Below are positions 47,808 through 57,770 of a DNA stretch of 64,000 nt, one piece after another; position 1 is the first letter of the stretch; each line of letters starts with the position of its first letter. The translations under genes were made by a program, and so were the position numbers. The notes beneath the pieces are model-generated. The model had not been told where the DNA came from and made no database searches. It was given only the letters and a program-made list of their open reading frames with translations. The stretch lies in the NCBI RefSeq assembly GCF_005952805.1, contig NZ_CP040709.1:992001-1056000 (forward strand), in the 5' to 3' direction. The stretch comes from Inhella inkyongensis. GTDB taxonomy: Bacteria; Pseudomonadota; Gammaproteobacteria; Burkholderiales; Burkholderiaceae_C.

Positions 47808-50800
47808 ATGAAGCGGCTGGTCGGGTCAGGTTCAGGGTCAGGATGGGTCTGGCGGGTGGGCCGGGCGCTGGCGGTGGCTGGCCTTGGCTTGATGCTGGGT
47901 TTGGGCCAGATGCAGGCTCAGCCCGCGTCAGCACCGCCGGTTCAGCCGGGTGCGGAGTCTGAGCGTGTACTGGTGGTCGGCAGCGAGATCGACTACCCGC
48001 CGTTTGCACTGGGGCAGGTGGATGGCGTGCCCGACGGCTTCACGGTGGAGTTGTGGCGCGCCGTGGCCGAGCAGATGGGCCTGCGCTATCGCTTTCGGGT
48101 GCGGCCTTTTGACGAGCTGCTCGGCGAGTTCCGGGCCGGCAAGGTCGACGTGATGATCAATCTGGCGCAAAGCCAGAAGCGCGAGCAGTTCGCCACCTTC
48201 ACCGCGCCCCATGTGGTGTCCTACGGCGCGGTGTTTGCGCGCAAGGGCCAGCTGCGCTTTGACAGCGAAGAGCAGCTCAAGTCGCGCGAGATCATCGTCA
48301 TCAACGCCGACCTCCCGCATGACCATGCGCTGGCCCAGGGCTATCAACGCCTGACCACGGTGCGCGATGTGGCCGAGGGCATGCGGCTGTTGGCCAGCGG
48401 GAAGCACGATGGCATGTTGGTCAGCCGCCTGGTGGGCCTGCAGGCCCTGAAGCTGGGCAATATCCAGGGTATTGAGGCTGTGGGGCCCCCCATCAAGGGC
48501 GTGGTGCAGCGCTTTGCCTTTGCCGTGCGCATTGGCGATGCGGAACTGCTGGCGCAACTGAACGAGGGTCTGGCGCTGGCGCACACCAATCAGACGCGGG
48601 CAAGGCTTTATGAGAAGTGGTTTGGCGACATTGACCCGCGCACCCTGACGCTGCGGGAGCGTCTTTCGGTTTGGCTGCCGGCTGCGCTGGCGGTGGCATT
48701 GGCCGTGGCGGCGGTGTTCTATCAGCGCCGGGTGATGCGACGGGCAGCCGCCAGTGCGGCTTTGCTGCAGGAGCGCGAGCAGCGCCTGGCCCAGGCCCAG
48801 CGCATCGCCCATCTGGGCAACTGGACCTGGGCAGTGGAAGGTGGCGCATTGCAAGCCTCCGATGAGCTGACCCGCATCCTGGGCCAAGACCTGGGTTGGG
48901 CGCCCAAAGGCCTGGAGGGCCTGCTGGAGGCGACGGCTCCGGCCGACCGGCCTGCTCTGGAAGTTGCGCTGCAACAGGTGCGTGAAGGCGATGGCCTGGT
49001 GATGCTGGAGCACCGCGTGTTGCGGCCCGATGGCGCCCAGCGCTACGTTCAGCACCGGCTGCAGGCCGAGCGCAGCGCGCAGATGCAATTGCTGCGTTTG
49101 CAGGGCACGGTGCTGGATGTCACGGATCGCCATCTGGCCGAAAGCCTGGTGCGTGGGCAGCGGCGCGCCTTGGAGTTGGTGGTGGGGGATGCTCCGCTGG
49201 GCGACGTGCTGAGTGCCGTGGTGGAAGGCCTTGAAGCGCAAATGCCTGGGGCCATGGGCGGGGTGTTGTTGGTGGATGCCGAGGGTGAGGTGCTGACCGG
49301 CGGTCCGGCGCCCAATCTGCCGCCGGCCTACCGTGAGGGCCTGGAAGGTTTGCGGATCGGGCCGCGCTCCGGTTCCTGCGGCACGGCCTGTCATCGGCGT
49401 GAGCCGGTGATCGTGGAAGACATCGCCGTGGATCCGCTGTGGAGCGACTTCCGCGACTTTGCGGCCAAGTACGGCATCCGTGCCTGCTGGTCCTACCCCA
49501 TCCTGAGCAGCAAAGGTGAGGCCTTGGGGGCGCTCTCCCTGAGCCACACTCGGCCCAGCTCACCGCGCCAGGATCAGATGCAGTTGCTGGCTGCCCAAGC
49601 GCAGATTGCCGCCCTGGCCATTGAGAAGCGACGCGCCGATGACGCGCTGCGCCTGCTCAACGCCACCTTGGAGCAGCGTGTGGCCCAGCGGGCCACCCAA
49701 CTGGGCCAGGCCAACGCGCAATTGCAGGAGGAGATCGCCGAGCGCCGCCGCGCTGAAGGCGTGCTGCAGCGCGCCAAGGCCGAGGCCGAGGAGGCCAACC
49801 GCGCCAAGTCCTTGTTCCTGGCCACCATGAGCCACGAGATTCGCACGCCGATGAATGGCATCGTTGGCACCCTGGATCTGCTGAGTGAGACCGTGCTGGC
49901 GACCGAGCAGCGGCGCCTGCTGACGACGGCCCGTGAGTCCACCGCCCTGTTGCAGCGCATCCTGGATGACATCCTGGACAGTGCGCGCATCGAGTCCGGT
50001 CGTCTGAGTCTGGAGATGGCCGTCTTCTCGCCTCGGGCCGCGGTGCGCGGGGTGGTCGAGACCGCCGCCGCGCAGGCAGCGCGTCAGGGGGTGGCTGTCC
50101 ATCTGGATGTGGACGATCGGGTTCCCGATCGGGTGCTGGGTGACGAGGGGCGCTTGCGCCAGGTGCTTTTCAATCTGATCGCCAATGCCATCAAGTTCAG
50201 CGCAGGCGCAGCCACACCGGGGCGGGTGGCGGTGCGCTGCGAACTGATCGAGCGCCACTCGCAGGGGCTGCGTCTGCGCTGGTTGGTGGAGGACAACGGG
50301 ATCGGCATCAGTGAAGCGGCCCAGGCCCAGTTGTTCCAGCCCTTCAGTCAGGGCGATGGCGCCACCACCCGCCGCTACGGGGGGACTGGCCTGGGCCTGT
50401 CGATCGCCAAGCGCCTGGTGGAGCTGATGCAGGGCAGTATTCGCGTGCTCAGCAGTCCGGGCCATGGCTGCCGCATGGAGGTGGAGACGGCCTTCCAGGA
50501 GGCGGCTGCGCCGGATGCCGCGAGCGGTCCTGCCCCGGCCCGAAACCTATGGGCAGGGCATGGTCAGCGTGTGTTGGTGGCGGAGGACAACGACGTGAAC
50601 CAACAGGTGCTGGTGCAGCAGTTGCAGATGCTCGGCTTGCAGGCTGATGTGGCGGCCGATGGCCGCAAGGCCTTCACGCGCTGGCGCGAGGCCCAGGCGA
50701 GTGTGCCCTACGCGCTGCTGCTCACCGATTGCCATATGCCCGAATGGGATGGCTTTCAACTGGCGGCGGCCATTCGTGGGGCCGAGGCGGGCGGTGCCCG

Positions 50801-50945
50801 CCATCTGCCCATCGTGGCCGTTACGGCCAGCGCCATGTCCGGTGAGGCGGAGAAATGCCGGCAGGCCGGCATGGATGACTACCTGGCCAAGCCCTTCGAC
50901 CTGGCCCACTTGCGCCAGGTGCTGGCCAAGTGGCTGGGAGCCTGA
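47808..50945 (+). CDS. Hybrid sensor histidine kinase with periplasmic SBP domain, PAS, GAF and receiver
   Basis: The 1045-aa product has an N-terminal signal/anchor (about 16-36) and a periplasmic solute-binding (SBP_bac_3) domain (about 53-275: [36 protein letters not shown]). A transmembrane segment (about 288-306) follows, then PAS (about 325-445), GAF (about 460-605, [19 protein letters not shown]), coiled coil, HisKA with His676 in [11 protein letters not shown], HATPase ([37 protein letters not shown]) and a receiver ([27 protein letters not shown]). It lacks an HPt, unlike the kinase at 1-1158. The ligand is probably an amino acid or small solute. GGAG seven bases before 47808 sets the start. 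Confidence 0.94.
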   Translation: MKRLVGSGSGSGWVWRVGRALAVAGLGLMLGLGQMQAQPASAPPVQPGAESERVLVVGSEIDYPPFALGQVDGVPDGFTVELWRAVAEQMGLRYRFRVRPFDELLGEFRAGKVDVMINLAQSQKREQFATFTAPHVVSYGAVFARKGQLRFDSEEQLKSREIIVINADLPHDHALAQGYQRLTTVRDVAEGMRLLASGKHDGMLVSRLVGLQALKLGNIQGIEAVGPPIKGVVQRFAFAVRIGDAELLAQLNEGLALAHTNQTRARLYEKWFGDIDPRTLTLRERLSVWLPAALAVALAVAAVFYQRRVMRRAAASAALLQEREQRLAQAQRIAHLGNWTWAVEGGALQASDELTRILGQDLGWAPKGLEGLLEATAPADRPALEVALQQVREGDGLVMLEHRVLRPDGAQRYVQHRLQAERSAQMQLLRLQGTVLDVTDRHLAESLVRGQRRALELVVGDAPLGDVLSAVVEGLEAQMPGAMGGVLLVDAEGEVLTGGPAPNLPPAYREGLEGLRIGPRSGSCGTACHRREPVIVEDIAVDPLWSDFRDFAAKYGIRACWSYPILSSKGEALGALSLSHTRPSSPRQDQMQLLAAQAQIAALAIEKRRADDALRLLNATLEQRVAQRATQLGQANAQLQEEIAERRRAEGVLQRAKAEAEEANRAKSLFLATMSHEIRTPMNGIVGTLDLLSETVLATEQRRLLTTARESTALLQRILDDILDSARIESGRLSLEMAVFSPRAAVRGVVETAAAQAARQGVAVHLDVDDRVPDRVLGDEGRLRQVLFNLIANAIKFSAGAATPGRVAVRCELIERHSQGLRLRWLVEDNGIGISEAAQAQLFQPFSQGDGATTRRYGGTGLGLSIAKRLVELMQGSIRVLSSPGHGCRMEVETAFQEAAAPDAASGPAPARNLWAGHGQRVLVAEDNDVNQQVLVQQLQMLGLQADVAADGRKAFTRWREAQASVPYALLLTDCHMPEWDGFQLAAAIRGAEAGGARHLPIVAVTASAMSGEAEKCRQAGMDDYLAKPFDLAHLRQVLAKWLGA

Positions 50946-50971
50946 GACCCTGCGAGCAATTGCGCCGGCTT

Positions 50972-50991
50972 GGGGGCACTTTGACGCCCCC
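50972..50991 (+). terminator. Possible weak terminator hairpin after the hybrid kinase
   Basis: The 6-bp arms GGGGGC and GCCCCC surround an 8-base loop in the convergent gap before 51028. No T-run follows, so function is uncertain. Confidence 0.3.
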
Positions 50992-51027
50992 TGCGGTCAC
51001 GGCCGGAATACTCACAGCCTCTGAGGC

Positions 51028-51801
51028 TCAGTCCTCCAGCTCTTCCTTGGCCATCTCGATGTCCAGACACTCCATCGCGTCCACGGGTTCGCAGGCGGCC
51101 GCTTCAGCGTAGAGCTTTTCGGCCTCGGCCATGCGTTTGTCGCCTTCGATCATCACCAGCCCGTTGGCGCGCTCGACGCGGGCGATGGCGCAATCCGGGT
51201 GCAGCTTCAGGGCTTGCTCGAAGAGCTTCAATCCGGTGGCGGCGTCGGCGCCTTGGGTCTTGCCCAAGAGCTTGCCGACCTTGTCGATCACCTCGGCGTG
51301 GAAGGCGCCCAGCGCGATGTGGGCGTCGGCGTGTTTGGGCGCCAGTTCAATGGTGCGTTCCAGCGCGCCCTTGATCTTTGCTCCCAGCCCTTGCGCCAAG
51401 GCCTTGGCCACGCTGATGCCCTGGCCATAGCGGCCCAGGGCATAGGCCATCCAGTAGTAGCCATTGGCGTCTTTGGGCTCTTCGGCTTGTCGACCTTCGG
51501 CGCGCTCGGCCACTTCCAGGAACAGTTCGAGCTTGGTCTTCTCGTTCTTCTCAAGGTAGGTGGCGTAGATGGCCTGTGCCTTGTTGGCGCAGTTGATGCC
51601 AGCGCCGCCGGCCTTCAAGCCGGCATCCACGGCCTTCTTGAAGTCGCCGGCATGGAAGTGGATCCAGGCCTGCTGCACCGCCTCGTCCTTGGGCCAGGGC
51701 TCGGCATCGCCCTTGTGCAGGCGGGCCCAGTGCTTCTTCAGCCCGGCCAGGTCGTAGACGAAGGCGCTGTTGTCGTAGGGGAAGGCGGTCCATTTGGCCA
51801 T
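51028..51801 (-). CDS. TPR-like helical protein, cytoplasmic
   Basis: The 257-aa product shows helical repeats (WIHFHAGDFKKAVDAGLKAGGAGINCANKAQAIYATYLE, ALERTIELAPKHADAHIALGAFHAEVIDKVGKLLG, ATGLKLFEQALKLHPDCAIARVERANGLVM) typical of TPR proteins. There is no signal peptide. Similar proteins are conserved in Burkholderiales, but function is unknown. It starts 10 bases after the TetR gene stop on the same strand, so the two are probably co-transcribed. Confidence 0.75.
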   Translation of the reverse strand: MAKWTAFPYDNSAFVYDLAGLKKHWARLHKGDAEPWPKDEAVQQAWIHFHAGDFKKAVDAGLKAGGAGINCANKAQAIYATYLEKNEKTKLELFLEVAERAEGRQAEEPKDANGYYWMAYALGRYGQGISVAKALAQGLGAKIKGALERTIELAPKHADAHIALGAFHAEVIDKVGKLLGKTQGADAATGLKLFEQALKLHPDCAIARVERANGLVMIEGDKRMAEAEKLYAEAAACEPVDAMECLDIEMAKEELED

Positions 51802-51811
51802 GGTGAACTCC

Positions 51812-52468
51812 TTAACTTTGGTAATTGCCGGCGAGCTTGAAGAGGTGCTCGCGGGATTCGGGCTCGAGATAGGGCATCAACAGGCTCAGCACATGGAAGG
51901 CACCGCGCATCAGGGCGCTGCCGGCACGCTCGGGCTCCAGCGCGTGGCGCGGGTCCTTCACGTACTCATAGCTCAGCCAGTAGCTCAAGAGCACCACCAT
52001 GCTGGCACCCACTGCGGCGGCCTCGCGCGGGTCCATCTTCAGCGCGCCGCCGATCTTGAGCCCCGCCAATACGCCGCGCATGGCTTCCTGCTTGCGCGCC
52101 AGCACGGTCTGGAAGTGCGTTTCCAGCTTGCGGTTCTTGCTCAGCAAGTCGTTGAGGTCGCGGTATAGGAAACGGTGCTTCCAGATCAGCTCGTAGAGCG
52201 TGTGGAAGAAGAACCAGGCGTCCTCGACATTGCGCACGTTGTCGGCCGCCAGCAGCAGGTCGGCCAGTTCGGCGTCGAAGCGCAGGAAGAGCGCATTGAT
52301 GAGCTCGTCCTTGGCCGGGTAGTGGTAGTAAAGGTTGCCCGGGCTGATGCTCAGCTCGGCCGAGATCAGCGTGGTCGAGACATTAGGCTCGCCAAAGCGG
52401 TTGAACAGATCCAGCGTCACCTCGAGGATGCGCTCGGCCGTGCGACGGGGCTTCTTGGGTGGGGCCAT
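51812..52468 (-). CDS. TetR/AcrR family transcriptional regulator
   Basis: The 218-aa product has an N-terminal helix-turn-helix (RRTAERILEVTLDLFNRFGEPNVSTTLISAELSISPGNLYYHYPAKDELINALF) and a C-terminal ligand-binding domain (DAWFFFHTLYELIWKHRFLYRDLNDLLSKNRKLE). It faces an ABC transporter operon across 77 bases containing a perfect palindrome (52503-52526), the expected position for its operator. Repression of itself and the divergent operon is likely. The ligand is unknown; the long C-terminal domain resembles regulators that sense lipid-like molecules, though this is weak evidence. Confidence 0.93.
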   Translation of the reverse strand: MAPPKKPRRTAERILEVTLDLFNRFGEPNVSTTLISAELSISPGNLYYHYPAKDELINALFLRFDAELADLLLAADNVRNVEDAWFFFHTLYELIWKHRFLYRDLNDLLSKNRKLETHFQTVLARKQEAMRGVLAGLKIGGALKMDPREAAAVGASMVVLLSYWLSYEYVKDPRHALEPERAGSALMRGAFHVLSLLMPYLEPESREHLFKLAGNYQS

Positions 52469-52502
52469 CGTGTGGTTTTCGCTCTTGAGCGGCGGACGAT
52501 AA

Positions 52503-52526
52503 CCCCAGAAACGGGCATTTCTGGGG
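52503..52526. promoter_or_regulatory. Perfect palindrome, likely TetR operator
   Basis: CCCCAGAAA (52503-52511) is perfectly complementary to TTTCTGGGG (52518-52526) around a 6-base spacer. It lies between the divergent TetR and ABC genes and eight bases before a -10-like TAGAAT (52534-52539), where a bound repressor would block RNA polymerase. Confidence 0.65.
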
Positions 52527-52533
52527 CCAAAAC

Positions 52534-52539
52534 TAGAAT
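52534..52539 (+). promoter_or_regulatory. Putative -10 of the ABC-ibaG-murA-his operon
   Basis: TAGAAT ends six bases before the ABC gene ATG at 52546, which would put the transcription start at or next to the ATG (leaderless mRNA). No clear -35 is seen at the standard distance, which falls inside the palindrome. Confidence 0.42.
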
Positions 52540-52545
52540 GAAGGC

Positions 52546-53454
52546 ATGACCGCGACACCCGCCATCCGCTTCGAGCGGGTGCATAAAACCTATCGCGGCG
52601 CCCCCCAAGCGGCCCTCAGCGATGTCAGTTTCGACATCCAGCCCGGGGAATTCTTTGGCCTTTTGGGCCCGAATGGCGCCGGCAAGACCAGCCTGATCTC
52701 CATCCTGGCGGGGCTTTCGCGCGCCGATTCCGGCCGCGTGGCGGTGCTGGGCCACGATGTGGTGGGCGACTTCGCCGCCGCCCGCCGCCACTTGGGCGTG
52801 GTGCCGCAGGAGTTGGTGTTCGACCCCTTTTTCTCCGTGCGCGAGACCCTGCGCTTCCAGAGCGGCTATTTCGGTGTGGCCGCCGATGAGCGCTGGATCG
52901 ATGAGCTGCTGGATAACCTGGGCCTTCTGAACAAGGCCGATGCCAATATGCGCCAGCTCAGCGGCGGCATGAAGCGCCGGGTGCTGGTGGCCCAGGCCCT
53001 GGTGCATCGCCCGCCCGTCATCGTGCTGGATGAGCCGACGGCCGGCGTGGATGTGGAGCTGCGCCAGACCCTCTGGGCCTTCATTGCGCGGCTCAACAAG
53101 GAGCAGGGCACCACGGTGCTGCTGACCACGCATTACCTGGAAGAGGCGGAGGCCCTGTGCGGGCGTATCGGTATGCTCAAGGCGGGGCGTCTGGTGGCAC
53201 TGGACCGTACGGCCGCTTTGCTGGCCCACCGCAGCCACCAGGTGCTGCGCTTCAAGACCGACCAGGCCCTGCCGGCCGACATCGACGCCCGGGTCACTGG
53301 TCGTATTGCGCAGATCAAGGCGCAGGACGCGGCTGAAGTGGAGCGCTTGCTGGCCCGGCTGCGTCAAGCCCAGGTGGGCATCGAGGACCTGGAGATCGGC
53401 CGCGCCGATCTGGAGGACGTGTTCCTTGAAATCATGAATGCGAGCCACGGCTGA
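52546..53454 (+). CDS. ABC transporter ATP-binding protein (YadG-like)
   Basis: The 302-aa ATPase has Walker A GPNGAGKTS, Q-loop LGVVPQELVFDP, signature LSGGMKRR, Walker B VIVLDEPTAG and the His switch TTHYLEEAEAL. It energises the ABC-2 permease encoded next. Substrate unknown; YadGH-like pairs are linked to export of lipids or drugs. The stop overlaps the permease ATG (TGATG). It heads a six-gene run to hisD with overlaps or gaps of at most 5 bases. Confidence 0.95.
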   Translation: MTATPAIRFERVHKTYRGAPQAALSDVSFDIQPGEFFGLLGPNGAGKTSLISILAGLSRADSGRVAVLGHDVVGDFAAARRHLGVVPQELVFDPFFSVRETLRFQSGYFGVAADERWIDELLDNLGLLNKADANMRQLSGGMKRRVLVAQALVHRPPVIVLDEPTAGVDVELRQTLWAFIARLNKEQGTTVLLTTHYLEEAEALCGRIGMLKAGRLVALDRTAALLAHRSHQVLRFKTDQALPADIDARVTGRIAQIKAQDAAEVERLLARLRQAQVGIEDLEIGRADLEDVFLEIMNASHG

Positions 53455-54212
53455 TGGGCACTTGGACCCTGTTCAAAAAAGAACTGCTGCGCTTCTGGAA
53501 GGTGAGCTTTCAGACCGTGGCGGCGCCGGTGCTGACCGCCGTGCTCTATCTCCTGATCTTTGGCCACGTGCTGGATGGTCGGCTGCAGGTGCACGGCCTG
53601 GCCTATGGCACCTTTTTGCTGCCCGGCCTGGTGATGATGAGCGTGCTGCAAAACGCTTTTGCCAACAGCAGCTCCAGCCTCATCCAGAGCAAGATCACCG
53701 GCAACCTGGTCTTCCTGCTGCTGACGCCGCTGAAGGCGCGCGACTGGTATCTGGCCTATGTGGGAGCGGCTCTGGTGCGTGGGCTGGCGGTGGGCGCCGG
53801 CGTGGCGCTGGCCACGATCTGGATCGTGCCCTGGGCCGGCTTTGCGCCCCAGCATCTGGGATGGGCCTTGGTGTTCGGTTTGCTCGGCGCCGCGCTGATG
53901 GGCAGCTTGGGCCTGATCGCTGGACTGTGGGCCGACAAATTCGACCAGATGGCGGGCTTTCAGAACTTCATCGTCATGCCCCTGACCATGCTGGCCGGGG
54001 TGTTTTACTCGGTCGATGGGCTGCCGGGCGTCTGGCGCACGGTCTCGCACCTCAATCCCTTCTTCTTCATGGTGGACGGCTTCCGCTACGGCTTCTTCGG
54101 CGTGAGCGACAGTTCACCCTGGCTGAGCTTGGGCGTGGTCGCCACCGCCTTTGCGGCCGTTGCCGCCCTGGCCCTGCACCTCTTGAAAAGCGGCTACAAG
54201 CTGCGCCACTGA
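53454..54212 (+). CDS. ABC-2 type transporter permease (YadH-like)
   Basis: The 252-aa membrane protein has about six hydrophobic segments (VLTAVLYLLIFGHVL, FLLPGLVMMSVLQNAF, LVRGLAVGAGVALATIWIV, WALVFGLLGAALMGSLGLIAGLW, FIVMPLTMLAGVFYSV and the C-terminal VVATAFAAVAALAL). The motif FYSVDGLPGVWRTVSHLNPFFFMVDGFRYGFFG is typical of ABC-2 permeases. It forms a complex with the ATPase at 52546. ibaG follows after 5 bases. Confidence 0.94.
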   Translation: MGTWTLFKKELLRFWKVSFQTVAAPVLTAVLYLLIFGHVLDGRLQVHGLAYGTFLLPGLVMMSVLQNAFANSSSSLIQSKITGNLVFLLLTPLKARDWYLAYVGAALVRGLAVGAGVALATIWIVPWAGFAPQHLGWALVFGLLGAALMGSLGLIAGLWADKFDQMAGFQNFIVMPLTMLAGVFYSVDGLPGVWRTVSHLNPFFFMVDGFRYGFFGVSDSSPWLSLGVVATAFAAVAALALHLLKSGYKLRH

Positions 54213-54217
54213 TTCCC

Positions 54218-54457
54218 ATGAGCGACCCCACCCCCCAAGAAGTCCGTGACTTCATTGCTGCTGGCCTGCCTTGTACCCATCTGGACGTGGAGGGCGACGG
54301 CCGGCATTTCTTTGCCACCATCGTCAGCGCCGAGTTCGAGGGCCTGAGCCGGGTGCGCCGCCACCAGCGCGTGTACGCCGCCCTGGGCGAGCGCATGCGC
54401 GAACAGATTCATGCCCTGTCGATGAAGACCCTGACCCCTGCGGAGCACCAAGCCTGA
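54218..54457 (+). CDS. ibaG: BolA-family protein IbaG (YrbA)
   Basis: The 79-aa product has the BolA fold ([68 protein letters not shown]). The conserved His near RRHQRVY and the position directly upstream of murA, as in E. coli, identify IbaG. IbaG takes part in iron-sulfur/glutaredoxin chemistry and acid tolerance. Its stop shares the A with the murA ATG (TGATGG, overlap of one base). Confidence 0.94.
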   Translation: MSDPTPQEVRDFIAAGLPCTHLDVEGDGRHFFATIVSAEFEGLSRVRRHQRVYAALGERMREQIHALSMKTLTPAEHQA

Positions 54458-55737
54458 TGGACAAGCTACTCATCCGCGGCGGCAAGCCGCTGAACGGCAC
54501 CGTCACCATCTCGGGGGCCAAGAACGCCGCTCTGCCCGAGCTCTGCGCCGCCTTGCTGACCGAAGAGCCGATGGTGCTGGACAACGTGCCGCGCCTGCAG
54601 GACGTGCAGACCATGATCAAGCTGCTGCGCAATATGGGCGCGGGCGTGGAGTGGCAGGGCGACAGCCACCGCTTGCAACTCAATGCCGGCACGGTGACCA
54701 GCCCCGAAGCCCCCTACGAGTTGGTGAAGACCATGCGCGCCAGCATCCTGGCCCTGGGGCCCTTGCTGGCTCGCTTTGGCGAAGCCACGGTCAGCCTGCC
54801 GGGTGGCTGCGCGATCGGCTCGCGCCCGGTGGATCAGCACATCAAGGGCCTGCAGGCCATGGGTGCAGACATCCGTGTCGAGCATGGCTACATCATTGCC
54901 AAGGTGAATGGCCGCCCGAACGGGAAACTGCAGGGCGCGCGCATCACCACCGACATGATCACGGTCACTGGCACCGAGAACTTCCTGATGGCCGCCTGCC
55001 TGGCCGAGGGCGAGACGGTGCTGGAGAACGCCGCCCAGGAGCCCGAGGTCACCGACCTGGCCGAGCTGCTGATCAAGATGGGCGCCAAGATCACGGGCCA
55101 TGGCACCAGCCGCATCGTGATCCAGGGCGTGGAGCGTCTGCATGCGCCGCAGGAAGCGCACAGCATCGTGCCCGACCGCATCGAGGCCGGCACCTTTCTG
55201 TGCGCTGTGGCAGCGGCCGGCGGCGATGTGGCCCTGGTGGGCTCACGCGCCGACCATCTGGACGCCCTGATCGAAAAGCTGCGCGAGGCCGGGGCCAGCA
55301 TCAATGCCATCAACGGTCAGCTGCGCATCAGCATGAGCACGCGGCCTCTGGCAGTGGGCTTTCGCACCAGCGAGTACCCGGCCTTCCCCACCGACATGCA
55401 GGCTCAGCTGATGGCGGTGAATTGCGTGGCCAGTGGCATGGCGCGCATCAGCGAGACCATCTTTGAGAACCGCTTCATGCACGTGAACGAGCTGGTGCGT
55501 CTGGGCGCCCATATCGAGGTGGATGGGCATATGGCAGTGGTCAGCGGGGTGGAGCGCCTGAGCGGCGCCACCGTGATGGCCACGGACCTGCGCGCCTCGG
55601 CCAGCCTGGTGATCGCCGGTCTGTGTGCCGATGGCGAGACCGTGGTGGATCGCATCTACCACCTGGATCGTGGCTACGAGCAGATGGAAGCCAAGCTGCG
55701 CGGCCTGGGCGCCGATATCGAACGGATCTCGGCATGA
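54457..55737 (+). CDS. murA: UDP-N-acetylglucosamine 1-carboxyvinyltransferase MurA
   Basis: The 426-aa enzyme transfers enolpyruvate to UDP-GlcNAc, the first committed step of peptidoglycan synthesis, and is the fosfomycin target. Lys22-Asn23 in [10 protein letters not shown] and the catalytic cysteine Cys118 in [11 protein letters not shown] are both present, so fosfomycin sensitivity at this residue is expected. Length matches the family (about 420 aa). Cotranslated with ibaG upstream and hisG downstream (ATGA overlap). Confidence 0.98.
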   Translation: MDKLLIRGGKPLNGTVTISGAKNAALPELCAALLTEEPMVLDNVPRLQDVQTMIKLLRNMGAGVEWQGDSHRLQLNAGTVTSPEAPYELVKTMRASILALGPLLARFGEATVSLPGGCAIGSRPVDQHIKGLQAMGADIRVEHGYIIAKVNGRPNGKLQGARITTDMITVTGTENFLMAACLAEGETVLENAAQEPEVTDLAELLIKMGAKITGHGTSRIVIQGVERLHAPQEAHSIVPDRIEAGTFLCAVAAAGGDVALVGSRADHLDALIEKLREAGASINAINGQLRISMSTRPLAVGFRTSEYPAFPTDMQAQLMAVNCVASGMARISETIFENRFMHVNELVRLGAHIEVDGHMAVVSGVERLSGATVMATDLRASASLVIAGLCADGETVVDRIYHLDRGYEQMEAKLRGLGADIERISA

Positions 55738-56417
55738 GCCTCACGCTGGCGCTCAGCAAGGGCCGTATCTTTGACGACACCCTGCCGCTGTTGAAGGCGG
55801 CCGGCATCGAGGTGCTGGACGACCCCGAGAAAAGCCGCGCGCTGATCCTGCGCACCAATCTGCCCGATGTGCGCGTGGTGCTGGTGCGCGCCAGCGATGT
55901 GCCGACCTATGTGCAGCATGGCGGCGCTGATGTGGGTGTAGCGGGCCTGGATGTGCTGTTGGAGCACGAGGCGGGTCCTTATGGTGGACAGATCGGCGGT
56001 GGGGCATTGCTGCGTCCGCTGGATTTGCGGATCGCGCGCTGCCGGCTCTCGGTGGCTACCCGCACGGATTTCGACTATCAGGCCGCGGTGCGCCAGGGCG
56101 CACGCATCCGCGTGGCCACCAAGTACACCCAGCTGGCGCGCCAGCACTTTGCCGACAAGGGCGTGCACGTCGATCTGATCAAGCTCTACGGTTCGATGGA
56201 ACTGGCGCCCCTGACGGGTCTGGCCGACGCCATCGTCGACCTGGTCAGCAGCGGCGCCACGCTCAAGGCCAATGACTTGGTCGAGGTCGAGCACATCCTG
56301 CCCATCTCGTCACATCTGGTGCTGAATCCGGTGGCCGCCAAGCTCAAGCGCGAGCGCATCCGGCCGCTGCTGCAGGCCCTTCAATCCGCTGTGTCGTCCT
56401 CTCCCGCTCTCGCATGA
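55734..56417 (+). CDS. hisG: ATP phosphoribosyltransferase HisG, short form
   Basis: The 227-aa enzyme performs the first step of histidine synthesis, joining ATP and PRPP. Blocks are [93 protein letters not shown]. It lacks the C-terminal regulatory domain of long HisG, so it should need the HisZ subunit for feedback control; hisZ is not in the window. The ATG overlaps the murA stop, and its stop overlaps the hisD ATG. Confidence 0.97.
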   Translation: MSLTLALSKGRIFDDTLPLLKAAGIEVLDDPEKSRALILRTNLPDVRVVLVRASDVPTYVQHGGADVGVAGLDVLLEHEAGPYGGQIGGGALLRPLDLRIARCRLSVATRTDFDYQAAVRQGARIRVATKYTQLARQHFADKGVHVDLIKLYGSMELAPLTGLADAIVDLVSSGATLKANDLVEVEHILPISSHLVLNPVAAKLKRERIRPLLQALQSAVSSSPALA

Positions 56418-57730
56418 ACATCACCCGCCTCTCGACCGTCCAAGCCGATTTCGACGTCCAACTGCAGCGCCTGCTGCATTGGAGCGAAGAGACCGACAGT
56501 GGCATCGAGCAGGTGGTGGCCGGCATCCTGGCCGAGGTGCGGACCCAGGGCGATGCGGCGGTGCTGGCGCGCACCGGCCAGTTCGACGGTGTGTGGGCCA
56601 GCTCGGTGGCCGAGCTGGAGATTCCCGCGGCCGAACTGAAAGCCGCTTTTGAGGGCTTGCCGGCGGCCCAGCGCCAAGCGCTGCAGACCGCCGCCGAGCG
56701 CGTGCGCCGCTATCACCAGGCGCAGGCCCAGGCCTGCTGCCAGGGCTTTGAATTCACGGACGAGGAGGGCAACCGGCTCGGCCAGCAGGTCACGCCGCTG
56801 GACCGTGTGGGCATCTATGTGCCCGGCGGCAAGGCGGCCTATCCGAGTTCGGTGCTGATGAATGCCATCCCCGCCCAGGTGGCCGGGGTGGGCGAGATCA
56901 TCATGGTGGTGCCCACGCCCAAGGGCGTGCGCAACGAGCTGGTGCTGGCGGCCGCGCATCTGGCCGGCGTGCACCGGGTGTTCACGATGGGCGGCGCGCA
57001 GGCCGTGGGGGCCCTGGCCTTCGGCACGGCCACGATCCCGCGCGTGGACAAGATCACCGGCCCGGGCAATGCCTATGTGGCGGCGGCCAAGCGTCGGGTG
57101 TTCGGGCAGGTGGGCATCGACATGATTGCCGGCCCCAGCGAAATCCTGGTGTTGGCCGATGGCACGGTAAATCCGGACTGGGTGGCCATGGATCTGTTCA
57201 GCCAGGCCGAGCACGATGAGCTGGCGCAAAGCGTCCTGCTCTGCCCGGATGCCGCCTACATCGAGGCCGTGGCCGCAGCCATGGAACGGCTGCTCCCCGA
57301 GATGCCGCGCGCGGCGGTCATCCGCGCCAGTCTCGAGGGCCGTGGCGGGCTGATCCACACCCGCAGCATGGAAGAGGCCTGTGCGCTGAGTAACCGCATC
57401 GCCCCTGAGCACCTGGAAGTGAGCGCCGCGCAGCCGCGCCAATGGCTGCCGCATTTGAAGCATGCCGGCGCGATCTTCCTGGGGGCCTTTGCCTCGGAGT
57501 CCTTGGGCGATTACTGCGCCGGACCCAACCATGTGTTGCCCACCAGCGGCACGGCGCGCTTCAGCTCGCCGCTGGGGGTCTATGACTTTGTCAAACGCTC
57601 AAGCCTGATCGATATCAGCGCACCGGGTGCGCAAGTGCTGGGGCCGGTGGCCGATGTTCTGGCGCAGGGCGAGGGGTTGGCGGCGCACGCCTCCTCGGCT
57701 CGCCTGAGGTTGGATTCGGCTCTGCGGTGA
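56414..57730 (+). CDS. hisD: Histidinol dehydrogenase
   Basis: The 438-aa zinc enzyme carries out the last two oxidations from histidinol to histidine. Family signature blocks are [61 protein letters not shown], the metal/active-site region [48 protein letters not shown] and [18 protein letters not shown]. Start and end are set by ATGA overlap with hisG and family length. The next his gene (hisC) is 4.6 kb away, an unusual break. Confidence 0.98.
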   Translation: MNITRLSTVQADFDVQLQRLLHWSEETDSGIEQVVAGILAEVRTQGDAAVLARTGQFDGVWASSVAELEIPAAELKAAFEGLPAAQRQALQTAAERVRRYHQAQAQACCQGFEFTDEEGNRLGQQVTPLDRVGIYVPGGKAAYPSSVLMNAIPAQVAGVGEIIMVVPTPKGVRNELVLAAAHLAGVHRVFTMGGAQAVGALAFGTATIPRVDKITGPGNAYVAAAKRRVFGQVGIDMIAGPSEILVLADGTVNPDWVAMDLFSQAEHDELAQSVLLCPDAAYIEAVAAAMERLLPEMPRAAVIRASLEGRGGLIHTRSMEEACALSNRIAPEHLEVSAAQPRQWLPHLKHAGAIFLGAFASESLGDYCAGPNHVLPTSGTARFSSPLGVYDFVKRSSLIDISAPGAQVLGPVADVLAQGEGLAAHASSARLRLDSALR

Positions 57731-57770
57731 CTATGCTTGCGGCTCCCGAAATCTGATTCAAGGAGCGCGC

